A stretch of 64,000 nt of DNA from Spongiactinospora rosea (GTDB lineage Bacteria; Actinomycetota; Actinomycetes; Streptosporangiales; Streptosporangiaceae). The stretch is taken from assembly GCF_003315795.1 (NCBI RefSeq), contig NZ_QMEY01000036.1, forward strand, positions 1 to 64,000. Reading direction: 5' to 3'. Under the pieces are notes generated by a model that was given only the letters and a program-made list of their open reading frames with translations, had not been told where the DNA came from and did not search any database. A program made the position numbers and the translations under genes. This document shows, one piece after another, positions 44,785-52,906 of this stretch (within the stretch, counting starts at the first letter, position 1; the number at the start of each line of letters is the position of its first letter).

Positions 44785-44860
44785 ACTTGCTGACCTGCGG
44801 GTCTTCCCGGCGTAGGTGGCGATTTCCTTTAGTTCGAAAACGGCCGCTCACCGGACCGAT
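44785..44860 (-). promoter_or_regulatory. Probable CRISPR leader (right end of array)
   Basis: Decay at the left end and an intact terminal repeat at 44784 put the leader here. On the minus strand it contains ACTAAAGGAAATCGCC and ends GCAGGTCAGCAAGT directly against the first repeat, which resembles I-E leaders of related actinomycetes. Transcription should run from here leftward. Confidence 0.65.
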
Positions 44861-45683
44861 CGTGACTCGACGAGGACGATCTTCTCTCTGGTTGTGGGAT
44901 ACGCAGGAACGATATCTCGCGAGGGCCTACAGGCTGAGCGGCTTGCCCGGTGTCGTGAAGATTCATGCTCATCAAGACCGTATGGGATAGGTGGCTGGAG
45001 GGCGTGGTCATGGGTGGTGGCTGTGGTGGGTTGAGGTGGGTGTCGGTGTGCTGATGGCGGTGGCGCCGGGAGACCGGCCTTAGGAAAAGCAGGCCGAGCG
45101 TCAGTAAGGTCAATTGCGCACGGGAGTGCGGCCTTGGGCGAGGCCCGTCCTCCTGCACGCGGTAGCGCGCAATGAGGCGACGCGCCGTAGCGCGGCACCG
45201 GGAAAGCACGGGCCGAGCGAAGCGAGGTTCGAGGGGGCGCGGAGCGGGGCGGTGTCAGGCGTGGCGGAGTGGGCTGACCGCTGGGGGCGGGGATAACGCG
45301 TGGAGGGCGGTGGGGGTTGGTGGCTGGGGAACGGCGGTCCACTTGCTGACGGTGCCCAGGGTGGGAAGGGCACCTTGTTAGCCCGTGCTGGGACGGTGGG
45401 GGACCACGGCACACGTGAAAGCCGGGCACAAGGGCGGTGCTGGGGGCGGTGGGCGGCGAGAGGGATGCCGGCCGTACAGATAGTGCGGGCTTGGGCAGAA
45501 GCGCGACTGTGAGCATGGGCGCAACCACGGGCGGACAGGGCCTGGACAGGGTGGGGGCCGTGTCAGGGCGGTCGGATCGTTCGTGTGAATGGATGGATTA
45601 AGGCCCTGGACCTCAAGTACGCCGACCTCTAACCGATGCCCCGGCTGGCCATTGCGGCGTCGACGCATGCTGATATGCCCGAG
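44861..45683. other. Gene-poor region right of the CRISPR leader
   Basis: Several open frames run through here on both strands, but none has a ribosome site, a recognisable domain or normal codon use. The stretch holds the interspersed repeat at 45082-45260 and a G-rich tract near 45300-45335. No cas genes or recognisable cas remnants were seen. Confidence 0.6.
45082..45260. repeat. Interspersed intergenic repeat, copy cluster 1
   Basis: AGGCCGAGCGTCAGTAAGGT (45091-45110) and then a GCGCA...GTGCG...GGGCGAGGCCCGTCC body match the units at 48081-48212. A related shorter motif, GGGCCGAGCGAAGCGAGGTT, occurs near 45210-45230. The shared GGCCGAGC(G/A)TCAG(C/T)(G/A)AG core marks an intergenic repeat family. 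Confidence 0.7.
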
Positions 45684-45724
45684 CCCCGGGACGGACATCG
45701 GGGCTGCCGACGTCCGTCCCGGGG
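45684..45724 (-). terminator. Terminator hairpin of the alpha/beta hydrolase gene
   Basis: CCCCGGGACGGAC (45684-45696) and GTCCGTCCCGGGG (45712-45724) are perfect 13-bp complements around a 15-base loop. It starts about 20 bases downstream of the minus-strand stop at 45746. Confidence 0.8.
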
Positions 45725-45745
45725 GTTTGAACGGGTTGAGCTGCT

Positions 45746-47134
45746 TCAGTCCTGGGTGAGGAAGGTGGAGATCGCGTCGCGGCCCACCTGTCCCGGTTCC
45801 ATCACCTGGACGAGGTGCGGGGTGTTGGGGACCACGACCAGCTTGCCCTGCGGGGCGCGGGCGGCGACCTCGCGGGCCCACTCGACCGGGGTGGAGAGGT
45901 CGCGGTCGCCGCTCAGCAGCAGCGTGGGCACCGGGATGCGGGACCAGGCCGGGGGTTCACTGCCGGGCCGCGACGTCGGCCAGTGCAGACACCGCTGCAC
46001 GAAGCCCACCCCGGCCGCGGTCGCGCGGTCGAACGGGTAGGTCTCATGCGGGCGCAGGCGATCGATCCGGCGCTCCAGTGCCGCCCGCCGCCGGTGCGGC
46101 GCGGTGGCCGAGTCACCCCAGGGCTGGCGCGTGTCCGCGCAGTACGTCGCGGTGTGGAGCCCCCAGCTGAACATCTCGTACGGCTGCGGCTGCGCCGCCG
46201 CCAGGTCGGCCAACACCCGGTCGAGGTCGGCGGGGTCGCCCGCACGCGCCTTGTGCATCGCGTGGATCACGCCCGAGTAGGTCGGGTCAAGGAACCCGGA
46301 CACCACCATCAGGTCGAGCAGCCGCACACCGTCGCCACGCTGACGGACCAGCCACGCGAGGTCTTCTGTGGGATCCCACGTGCAGCCCTCGACCTGCGCG
46401 CACGCCTCGCGCAGCACCCGGCGGTGCGCTCGCATCGAAACCAGGCCGAGCGCGTCGTCGTGCTCGGGGTCGGCGAAGGGGATGAGGGAGTCGAGCACCA
46501 TCTTCCGCACGTTGGCGGGCCTGGCGAAGGCGTAGTGCGCGGCGGTGCGCGTGCCGTACGAGAGGCCGTTCAGCGTCATCTGCCGGACGCCCAGCGCCCG
46601 CCTGAGCAGCTCCAGGTCGGCGACGGTGTCGTCGGTGCGGTAGAACGCCCGGTCGGCTCCGACGATCCGGCCGCAGTCCCGTACGGCGGCAGGCGTCGCG
46701 GAGGCGACGTCCGATGTGACGCTCTCGGCCTGAAGCGCCGGGCACTTGAGGGCGTTGGCCCCGGTGCCGCGCTGGTCGATGGTGACCCAGCGGTAGTCGG
46801 CGGCCAGCTCGGGGAACCTGGCGGCGATCGCGGCGACGAACGGCACCGACGGCTGGCCGGGCCCACCGGACAGAAGCAGCAGCACACCCTTGGGTGCGTC
46901 GGCGTTGTCGCCGGTGGCGACCTGGAGCTTCAGCTCACCCGGGGTCTTGCCACTGTGGTCGAGCGGGACGGTGAGCGTGGAGCAGGTGAACCCCGGGGCG
47001 TCGGCGCATGGGTGCGGGTCGGTCAGCGCGGGCGTCGCGGACGCCGCATGTGCGGGCAGCGTGGGCAGTGCGGTCACCGTCGTCAGGGCGACGATCAGCG
47101 CGGCTAACGCCGCACGGAAGCGGGTGGGGCTCAT
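45746..47134 (-). CDS. Secreted alpha/beta hydrolase (tripeptidyl-aminopeptidase-like)
   Basis: 462 residues with a signal peptide (about 5-30, cleavage after AHA). The mature enzyme shows LLLSGGPGQPS (oxyanion region), WVTIDQRGTG, the nucleophile elbow GLSYGTR with Ser192, a lid, then LLLSGDRDLSTPVEWA (acid) and NTPHLVQVM (His). This is the layout of Streptomyces extracellular tripeptidyl aminopeptidases and related esterases; peptide substrates are likely but unproven. ATG 47134 follows GAGAGGACG. A hairpin terminator lies at 45684-45724. A consensus-like TTGACA occurs on the minus strand about 60 bp upstream of the start. Confidence 0.9.
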   Translation of the reverse strand: MSPTRFRAALAALIVALTTVTALPTLPAHAASATPALTDPHPCADAPGFTCSTLTVPLDHSGKTPGELKLQVATGDNADAPKGVLLLLSGGPGQPSVPFVAAIAARFPELAADYRWVTIDQRGTGANALKCPALQAESVTSDVASATPAAVRDCGRIVGADRAFYRTDDTVADLELLRRALGVRQMTLNGLSYGTRTAAHYAFARPANVRKMVLDSLIPFADPEHDDALGLVSMRAHRRVLREACAQVEGCTWDPTEDLAWLVRQRGDGVRLLDLMVVSGFLDPTYSGVIHAMHKARAGDPADLDRVLADLAAAQPQPYEMFSWGLHTATYCADTRQPWGDSATAPHRRRAALERRIDRLRPHETYPFDRATAAGVGFVQRCLHWPTSRPGSEPPAWSRIPVPTLLLSGDRDLSTPVEWAREVAARAPQGKLVVVPNTPHLVQVMEPGQVGRDAISTFLTQD

Positions 47135-47245
47135 CTGTGCTCGTCCTCTCCTTGATTGCCAAAACAAGCTTGAACGTAAAAACTGGATTTGTCAACGGGG
47201 CTAAAACAAGTGGAGCGAGGGTGACGAGCCGGACAGACTGAGGGC

Positions 47246-47920
47246 ATGGAGACGCGACCCGGCCCGGCCGACGGACGGGCCACGGAGGCGCTGTACAGGG
47301 CGGCTGTACACGGCGACGCCGAGGCCGTGCGCGGCTTGCTGGCCGCGGGTGCCGATCCCAACCGGGAGCATGACGAGGAGGGGCTGCCTCTGTGCGCCGC
47401 CGCGTCCTGGGGCCACCTGGACGCGGTACAAGCGCTGTTGGCCGGGGGTGCCGACCCTGACCTGCGGGAAGATGCCGCGCGCAACCCGATGACGGCCCTG
47501 CACTGGGCGGCGGCCAAGGGCGATCCGGAGACCGTGACCGCGCTGCTCGCCCACGGGGCCGATCCCGACATCCCCGGTGGCGCAGGCAACACCGCGCTGT
47601 GGCATGCCGCCGGGCACGGCGCTGCCGAGGTGGTCCGCGTACTGCTCGCACACGGCGCGGACCCGGCGACCCCTGGCGCGGACGGCGTCACTCCGCTCGA
47701 ACAGGCCCGCCACTGGGCCGTTCGCGACATCGAGGCGGAACTGCGCCGCGAGGCCGAGGCCATCGCGCGGCCCGGCACCACGGTCGCCGTCCGCCGCGAG
47801 CCCGGTCGTGTCGTTGCCCAAACCCGTGACGGCGACGGCGAGCTCCGCTCCGAGCGGTACCTTTTCACCGGCCACGCGGAGATCGTCCGCCTGCTGGAGG
47901 CCGCCCTACGGCACCCGTGA
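47246..47920 (+). CDS. Ankyrin repeat protein
   Basis: 224 residues with four ankyrin repeats: ATEALYRAAVHGDAEAVRGL, LCAAASWGHLDAVQALLAGG, TALHWAAAKGDPETVTALLA and TALWHAAGHGAAEVVRVLLA. A charged C-terminal domain without recognised motifs follows (from about 165). No signal peptide, so a cytosolic protein-interaction role is expected. ATG 47246 is divergent from the hydrolase gene across about 110 bp. Confidence 0.88.
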   Translation: METRPGPADGRATEALYRAAVHGDAEAVRGLLAAGADPNREHDEEGLPLCAAASWGHLDAVQALLAGGADPDLREDAARNPMTALHWAAAKGDPETVTALLAHGADPDIPGGAGNTALWHAAGHGAAEVVRVLLAHGADPATPGADGVTPLEQARHWAVRDIEAELRREAEAIARPGTTVAVRREPGRVVAQTRDGDGELRSERYLFTGHAEIVRLLEAALRHP

Positions 47921-48077
47921 GGCACGGCCTTCCGTTCCATCCCTCGTCCCAAGTCCGCCCAGCCACCGGTTCCCACCACGCTGAGACGCCCGCCTCCCAA
48001 CAACCGCCCTGCGGCACCCGCGAGAACGGCCATCCGCCCGATTCGAGGCCCGGCCGCCGTTCGCCCGGCTTCTAGGA

Positions 48078-48265
48078 AGACGGCCGAGCATCAGCGAGCT
48101 CCAATGCGCGCGCAGCGCGACCTCCTCGGGCGAACCCGGTCCTGAAGAACAGGCCGAGCGTCAGCGAGGTCAATCGGGCGCGAAGCGCAGACCCTCGGGC
48201 AAAGTCCGTCCAAGACGCGAAGCCCGACCGCGAGGAGCGCGGCCCTGGGAAACGGGCCGAGCTTC
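48078..48265. repeat. Interspersed intergenic repeat, copy cluster 2
   Basis: This lies in a 389-bp gene-free stretch (47921-48309). Units start at 48081 (CGGCCGAGCATCAGCGAG), 48151 (AGGCCGAGCGTCAGCGAGGT) and 48254 (GGGCCGAGCTTCAGG). The first two are 70 bp apart and share a following GCGCG(C/A)AGCGC and CTCGGGC(G/A)AA. The family matches 45082-45260. The rest of the gap holds the promoter of the TetR gene. Confidence 0.72.
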
Positions 48266-48273
48266 AGGCAACC

Positions 48274-48302
48274 TTGTAACTGCACCAACCAGTCGGTATA
48301 GT
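48274..48302 (+). promoter_or_regulatory. Promoter of the TetR-SMR operon, with flanking inverted repeat
   Basis: -35 TTGTAA (48274-48279), 17-bp spacer, -10 TATAGT (48297-48302); transcription would start at about the GTG codon 48310, giving a leaderless message. GTAACT and AGTTAC arms 18 bp apart frame the core promoter and may be part of the TetR operator. Confidence 0.65.
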
Positions 48303-48309
48303 TACGCAG

Positions 48310-48858
48310 GTGAGACCGAGTTCGAGGACAACGATCCTGGAAGCCGCGCAGCGGATTGCCGGGCGTAGTGGCATTGGCAGCCTCACTCTCGACGCCGCCG
48401 CGCAAGAGGCGGGTCTGAGCAAGGGCGGTCTGATCTACCACTTCGCGAGCAAGGAGCAACTGATGCTCGCCGTGGTCGAGTACGTCACCGCGAGCTGGGA
48501 GGAGCGGATGCTGGCCCAGTTGGGCAAGCCTCTCGCCGAGGCGGGTGTGGCAGAGCGGGTCCGGGCGTACGCGGTCGTGGTGAGCGGGGCGGCCACGAGC
48601 CGGGCCGATCTGGCGATCTTCGTCGACTCCGTGTACGACGAGGCCCTGATGAAGCCGTGGCAGGACATGCTGCGCCGCTGGCTGGGCGCCCCCTCCGCCG
48701 CCGACACCCGCTCCGTGGACCTCGCGGTCGCCCGGCTCGCCGCGGACGGCCTGTGGCTGGCCGACGCGAGCGACACCTCCGGCTATGACGCGGAGACGCG
48801 CGCCGCGATCATCGCCAGGATCGACCGGCTGGCCACCGGAAAGGAGGACGAGGAATGA
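48310..48858 (+). CDS. TetR/AcrR family regulator of SMR efflux genes
   Basis: 182 residues. The HTH is TTILEAAQRIAGRSGIGSLTLDAAAQEAGLSKGGLIYHFASKEQLM, the pattern typical of QacR/TetR regulators. The GTG at 48310 coincides with the predicted transcription start. The stop overlaps the start of the first SMR gene (ATGA), so repressor and pump subunits are co-expressed. It most likely represses its own operon until a cationic compound binds. Confidence 0.92.
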   Translation: MRPSSRTTILEAAQRIAGRSGIGSLTLDAAAQEAGLSKGGLIYHFASKEQLMLAVVEYVTASWEERMLAQLGKPLAEAGVAERVRAYAVVVSGAATSRADLAIFVDSVYDEALMKPWQDMLRRWLGAPSAADTRSVDLAVARLAADGLWLADASDTSGYDAETRAAIIARIDRLATGKEDEE

Positions 48859-49235
48859 ACAAGTGGGCGATGCTCGTGGCCGCCATCGCCCTGGAGGTCG
48901 TCGCGACGCTCTCGCTGCGCGCGATGGAGGGTTTCGCGCACCCGTGGTGGCTGGTGGGCGTGGTGGCGGGCTACCTGAGCGCGTTCGTCCTGGTCGCGCA
49001 GGTGCTCAAGGCCGGCGTGCCGGTCGGCGTGGCCTATGGGATCTGGGCGGCCGGCGGGGTCGCGCTGACCGCGGTCGCCGGGGCCGTCATCTTCGGGGAC
49101 GTGCTGACCTGGGTGATCGGGCTGGGCGTCCTGCTGATCATCGGCGGCGTACTGCTGGTCGAACTCGGCGCGCAGCGCGCCGAACACGAACACGAAGAGC
49201 CCAGGAAATACGTCGTGGAAGGCAGTGGATCATGA
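48855..49235 (+). CDS. SMR family efflux subunit 1
   Basis: 126 residues with four TM helices and the conserved membrane Glu14 in AIALEVVATLSLRAMEG, plus VAYGIWAAGGVALTAVAG. A charged C-terminal tail (RAEHEHEEPRKYVVEG) of about 20 residues is longer than in its partner. SMR proteins export cationic drugs, guanidinium or similar compounds as dimers. Starts within the TetR stop and overlaps the second SMR gene by four bases (ATGA). Confidence 0.93.
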   Translation: MNKWAMLVAAIALEVVATLSLRAMEGFAHPWWLVGVVAGYLSAFVLVAQVLKAGVPVGVAYGIWAAGGVALTAVAGAVIFGDVLTWVIGLGVLLIIGGVLLVELGAQRAEHEHEEPRKYVVEGSGS

Positions 49236-49561
49236 CCTGGCTACTGCTCGTCGGCGCCATCGCCACAGAGACCGTCGCGACCCTCTCTATGAAGGCGTCC
49301 GAGGGTTTCACGAAGAAGGTCTGGATCGCCCCGGTCCTGATCGGCTACCTCGTCGCGTTCACCCTGCTCGGCGCGGTACTGGCGCAAGGCATGTCCGTGG
49401 GCGTGGCCTACGGCATCTGGGCGGCCAGCGGCGTCGCGCTGACCGCCGTCCTCGGACGACTCATCTTCCGCGACCCGCTGACCTGGATGATGGCGGCCGG
49501 CATCGCGCTCATCATCGGCGGCGTGCTCGTGGTCGAACTCGGCGCGCAGGGAGCGCACTGA
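49232..49561 (+). CDS. SMR family efflux subunit 2
   Basis: 109 residues, four TM helices, Glu13 in GAIATETVATLSMKASEG and SVGAYGIW-type VGVAYGIWAASG. Paired SMR genes with unequal tails, as here, usually make obligate hetero-dimers of fixed opposite topology (EbrAB, YkkCD type). ATG 49232. The unknown gene 49600 follows after 38 bases on the same strand. Confidence 0.93.
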   Translation: MTWLLLVGAIATETVATLSMKASEGFTKKVWIAPVLIGYLVAFTLLGAVLAQGMSVGVAYGIWAASGVALTAVLGRLIFRDPLTWMMAAGIALIIGGVLVVELGAQGAH

Positions 49562-49599
49562 AGCACTAAGAGCACCGAGCCCCCCGGAAGGGAGAGATC

Positions 49600-50289
49600 A
49601 TGACGACGGTCATCGCCGACCCCCGATTCCCGAAGGCCGAGTTCACCGAGCCTTCCCCCAGCGGGTTCCTGTACCTGGGCATCGAGGCCGCCCCGCTCGG
49701 CCGCGGGCCGTTCCCCGGCAGAAGCCCCGAGCGCGAACAAGAGATCGCCCGGCTGTCCGAGCTGGCGGCCCGCCTGGAGGAGCGCCCCGACGTACGGGCG
49801 ATCACCCTGTACCGCGCCGTGCTCGCCCCGCCGATCCCCGGCAGGCCGGGCAGCGACCTCGCCATGCTGATCGAGACCACCTCACCGGAGGACATCGCGG
49901 GCGTGCGGGAGGCCGAGCCGTACCGGCGGATCGGCCCGGCCCTGGAGATGCCCGCCCGCAACGTCAGGAAGATCGGTGAGACCGACGCCGGCCGGCGCGG
50001 GAGCACCTTCCTGTTCAACCACTTCACCGGCCCCGACCCGCAGACCGCGGTCGCCGTGTGGGAGACGCTGACCGGCTGGTTCACCGGCAACACCGGGATC
50101 GACAACTCGACCGCGCTCGCCCCGCTGGACGACGGCCCCTTCGCGATGGTCAACTTCGCGCGGCTGCCGACCGGGCCGCGGCGGTTCCTGCTCAGGCAGT
50201 TCACCAAGCGGTCGTTCGGCTCGTTCGTGCGGGCCCGGCTGCGCGAGTACGGCATGACGTCGATGCCGATCTTCCACATCCCCGTGTGA
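49600..50289 (+). CDS. Unknown protein in SMR-P450 operon
   Basis: 229 residues, soluble, no signal peptide. I recognise no family. Two similar halves may be present: one with RLSELAARLEERPDVRAITLYRAVLAPP and DLAMLIETTSPEDIAGVREAEPYRRI, and one with FLFNHFTGPDPQTAVAVWETLTGWFTGNTGIDN and PFAMVNFARLP. Each has a helix followed by strands, reminiscent of tandem ferredoxin-like (dabb/EthD) domains. AAGGGAGAG precedes ATG 49600. The P450 gene begins 14 bases downstream, so the two are almost surely co-translated and may share a substrate. Confidence 0.75.
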   Translation: MTTVIADPRFPKAEFTEPSPSGFLYLGIEAAPLGRGPFPGRSPEREQEIARLSELAARLEERPDVRAITLYRAVLAPPIPGRPGSDLAMLIETTSPEDIAGVREAEPYRRIGPALEMPARNVRKIGETDAGRRGSTFLFNHFTGPDPQTAVAVWETLTGWFTGNTGIDNSTALAPLDDGPFAMVNFARLPTGPRRFLLRQFTKRSFGSFVRARLREYGMTSMPIFHIPV

Positions 50290-50303
50290 GGAGGAGGACG
50301 AAC

Positions 50304-51566
50304 GTGCTGGAGACGATACGACAGACCGCGCGGGTCGCGGGTCACGCCGGGTGGACGTGGATGCACGGCCGGGTACGCGATGACCCGTTCAGCCTGCTGA
50401 TGACGGGCGCGGGCCGGCGCGATCCGTACGCGTGCTACCGGAGGCTGCGCGCCCAGGGTCCGCTGTCGCGGAGTACGTCGGGGGTGTGGGCGGTGACCGG
50501 GCACCGGCTGTGCGGCCGGGTGCTGCGCGATCGGCGGTTCGGTGTCCGAAACGGCCCTTACGTGCGCGATGACTCCGAACCGCTCGCGTACCGGCCGGGG
50601 GCCGAGGCCGATTTCTCACTGCTGAGCCTCGACCCTCCCGACCACGGACGCGTCCGCAGGCTCGCGGCCCCCGCGTTCAGCCCGAAGATGATGGCCCGGT
50701 ACCGGCCCGGCATCGAGCGGATCACCCGCGAGTTGCTGGACCGCGCGGCGGCCCGCGGCAGGTTCGACCTGATGGCCAAGGTGGCCGCGCCGCTGCCGAT
50801 CGCGGTGATCTCGGAACTGCTCGGCATCCCGGACGAGCACGCGGGGCCGTTCCGGGAGTACGGGGCCGTCGTGGCCGGGTCGCTGGACGGCGTACCGTCG
50901 CTCAGGACCGCCCGCGCGCTCGGCCCGGCGACCCGCGCGCTGGAAGAGCTGTTCGCCGACCTGCTCAGGCAGCGCGCCGCGCGCCCCGGCCAGGACGTAC
51001 TGAGCAGGCTCGCCGCCGACCTCGGCGCGGCGCGCGTCTCCCCGCGCGAAGTGCTCAGCCTGTGCCGCGTCCTGCTCATCGCCGGGTTCGAGACGACCGT
51101 CAACCTCATCGGGAACGGCATGCTGGCGCTGCTCGACCACCCTGACCAGTGGGCGATGCTCCGGGCGAATCCGGACATGGCGGGCCAGGTGGTCGAGGAG
51201 GTCCTGCGGTACGACCCGCCGGTCCAGGCCACTCTCCGCTACGCCCAGGAGGACCTGTACCTGGCCGGACGCCGGATCGCCGCCTGGGACCCGCTGTACG
51301 TCCTGATCGGCGCGACCGGACGCGACCCTTCCGTGTTCACCGGCCCCGACCGCTTCGACATCACACGTACGCGCGGCGCGGACCACCTCGCGTTCGGCTC
51401 CGGCCCGCACTACTGCCTCGGAGCGCCGCTCGCCCGGCTCGAAGGCGAGATCTTCTTCAGGACAGTGGCGACGCGCCTGCCTGGGCTGGTGCGCGCGGGT
51501 GAGCCGGAGCACCGGTCCACGATGACGGTACGCGGTCTCGCCCGGCTCCCGGTACGGCCCGGCTGA
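50304..51566 (+). CDS. Cytochrome P450
   Basis: 420-residue class I bacterial P450. I-helix oxygen motif AGFETT at 260-265, K-helix E299-x-x-R302 in EEVLRYDPPV and heme loop FGSGPHYCLGAPLARLEG with Cys371 are all intact. HDPPDHGRVRRL-type C-helix motif SLDPPDHGRVRRLAAPAF is present. GTG 50304 sits after GAGGAGGAGG. No ferredoxin gene is adjacent. Linkage to a TetR-SMR pair suggests modification and export of one compound, or simple self-protection; the substrate is unknown. Confidence 0.95.
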   Translation: MLETIRQTARVAGHAGWTWMHGRVRDDPFSLLMTGAGRRDPYACYRRLRAQGPLSRSTSGVWAVTGHRLCGRVLRDRRFGVRNGPYVRDDSEPLAYRPGAEADFSLLSLDPPDHGRVRRLAAPAFSPKMMARYRPGIERITRELLDRAAARGRFDLMAKVAAPLPIAVISELLGIPDEHAGPFREYGAVVAGSLDGVPSLRTARALGPATRALEELFADLLRQRAARPGQDVLSRLAADLGAARVSPREVLSLCRVLLIAGFETTVNLIGNGMLALLDHPDQWAMLRANPDMAGQVVEEVLRYDPPVQATLRYAQEDLYLAGRRIAAWDPLYVLIGATGRDPSVFTGPDRFDITRTRGADHLAFGSGPHYCLGAPLARLEGEIFFRTVATRLPGLVRAGEPEHRSTMTVRGLARLPVRPG

Positions 51567-51654
51567 CCTCGATCTTCCGGAGATTCGATTGCGGCGTACG
51601 TCCGGCGGCTGTACCGTCGCCCGGCGACGATCTGGAACGATCACCGGAGCTGAC

Positions 51655-52521
51655 ATGCCCGCCACGACCCGATTATCGACCGGAGCGCTGCGCGCCACCG
51701 CGGTCGCCGTCTCGACCGGGCCGATCCTCGCCCGTACCCTCGTCGCCGGACCGGCGGACGTCAATCCCCTGCTCTGCCGGGAGCCGTGGGCCGGCGCGCT
51801 GTTCGCGGGCGATGTGGGGACGTTCCTCTTCCTGGTCGAGCTACTGGTGCCGCTGTCCGTTCTCGCGCTCGTGGCACGCGCGTCCCGCCGTACGACGGTG
51901 ACGGCCATCATCATCCTCTGCGCCGCGCTCGCGCTCCGCGTGACGACGGCCCTCGCCCTTCCGCCACTGCCTGCCACCGTCCCGCTCTGGGTGCCGATCG
52001 CCTGCTATGCCGCGGCCGTACTCGCCCTGCTGCCCCACGCGGCCCGGCCCGGGTCCTCGTCCCCATGGCGTACCGGAACCCTGCTCTGGACCTTGGCCGC
52101 CCTCGCCGCCACCTGGACGACCGTCCACTGGCTGATCCCGTTGGGCGCACCGTCGTCTTTCGGATGGTTCGCCTACACGCCACTGAGCGAGGTCCCTTTC
52201 ACCGATTTCTTCGCGTCCGGCCTCTGGGGCCGCGGCAACTGGTCCTGCAAGGTGGACGTGGACGGCCTTCCGGTCGCCCTCATCGTCCTCGGCGCCCTGG
52301 CCACCACCCTGGTACGCCGGGCCCGGTGGCCCCTCGCCCTGACGATCACCGCTGCCCTGGCCGTCACCGCCTTAACAGGCCGGACGCCCCCCTTCTCCAC
52401 AGAAACGGAACCCCTCTGGCACCTCCTCGTGGCGGCGGCCCTCGTCCTTCTGGCCGCCTTCCGCGACGGCCGGAGGGCCGCCGAGCGGCGGCCCTCCGGT
52501 GAATCTCACGCCACCCTTTAG
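51655..52521 (+). CDS. Multi-pass membrane protein, unknown
   Basis: 288 residues with about seven hydrophobic segments (roughly 15-33, 50-75, 82-102, 107-125, 140-160, 210-228 and 235-285). Polar loops include LCREPWAGALFAGD and FFASGLWGRGNWSCKVDVDG. No family is recognised and no enzyme motif is visible. ATG 51655 follows CCGGAG. It is convergent with the small secreted-protein gene, four bases apart, so a shared terminator would have to lie inside the genes. Confidence 0.65.
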   Translation: MPATTRLSTGALRATAVAVSTGPILARTLVAGPADVNPLLCREPWAGALFAGDVGTFLFLVELLVPLSVLALVARASRRTTVTAIIILCAALALRVTTALALPPLPATVPLWVPIACYAAAVLALLPHAARPGSSSPWRTGTLLWTLAALAATWTTVHWLIPLGAPSSFGWFAYTPLSEVPFTDFFASGLWGRGNWSCKVDVDGLPVALIVLGALATTLVRRARWPLALTITAALAVTALTGRTPPFSTETEPLWHLLVAAALVLLAAFRDGRRAAERRPSGESHATL

Positions 52522-52525
52522 GGCA

Positions 52526-52774
52526 TCAGTTGCCGGGCGTCGTCTTCTCCCACTCGCCGCCGTCGGGCTCGACGTCCTGGGTGATATCGATCGACCCGTC
52601 GGCGTTCTTCTGGATGGCGATGTGGTCGGGCAGCTCTCCCGGAGAGCCGCCCACATTGGTCACCTTCTCAAACGGGACGGCGGGCTCGGACGAAGCGGAG
52701 GCGGAGGTGATGGCCGGGATCGCGATCCCGGCGGCGGCGGCGAGCGCGATGGCGGCCAGAACAGCACGCTTCAT
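52526..52774 (-). CDS. Small secreted protein, 82 aa
   Basis: A signal peptide (KRAVLAAIALAAAAGIAIPA, cleavage near SASA at 26-28) is followed by a 55-residue acidic polar domain (FEKVTNVGGSPGELPDHIAI ... DGSIDITQDVEP). AAGGAG lies nine bases before ATG 52774. No family is known. It is divergent from the two-component system and faces the same large dyad, so it is likely one of its targets. Confidence 0.7.
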   Translation of the reverse strand: MKRAVLAAIALAAAAGIAIPAITSASASSEPAVPFEKVTNVGGSPGELPDHIAIQKNADGSIDITQDVEPDGGEWEKTTPGN

Positions 52775-52846
52775 TTGTCTACTCCTTCTCTATCGGCTGC
52801 CGCGGCCGATTACCGCGGCGCCGGAAATGACTATGGCCGACGGGCG

Positions 52847-52882
52847 CTGAAGGGAGACTGAAGCTCTTCAGCGTCCCTTCAG
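52847..52882. promoter_or_regulatory. 36-bp dyad operator between the secreted protein and the two-component system
   Basis: The order is CTGAAGGG (52847), CTGAAG (52858), CTTCAG (52866), CCCTTCAG (52875), symmetric about 52864/52865. On each strand the CTTCAG half-sites are direct repeats 11 bp apart, the spacing used by OmpR/PhoB-type dimers. Two such sites face opposite ways, toward the two divergent genes. Confidence 0.82.
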
Positions 52883-52906
52883 AAACGCTGTGGCACCGTA
52901 GGCGAT

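Noticed and set aside
43717..44815. Frames encoding repeated IPARAGST / SPRVRGA / DHPRACGEH peptides
   Set aside because: These are translations of the CRISPR repeats in different frames, not proteins.
44861..45745. cas gene remnants beside the CRISPR leader
   Set aside because: No frame shows Cas1, Cas2, Cas3 or Cas5-7 motifs; the open frames look like non-coding GC-rich sequence.
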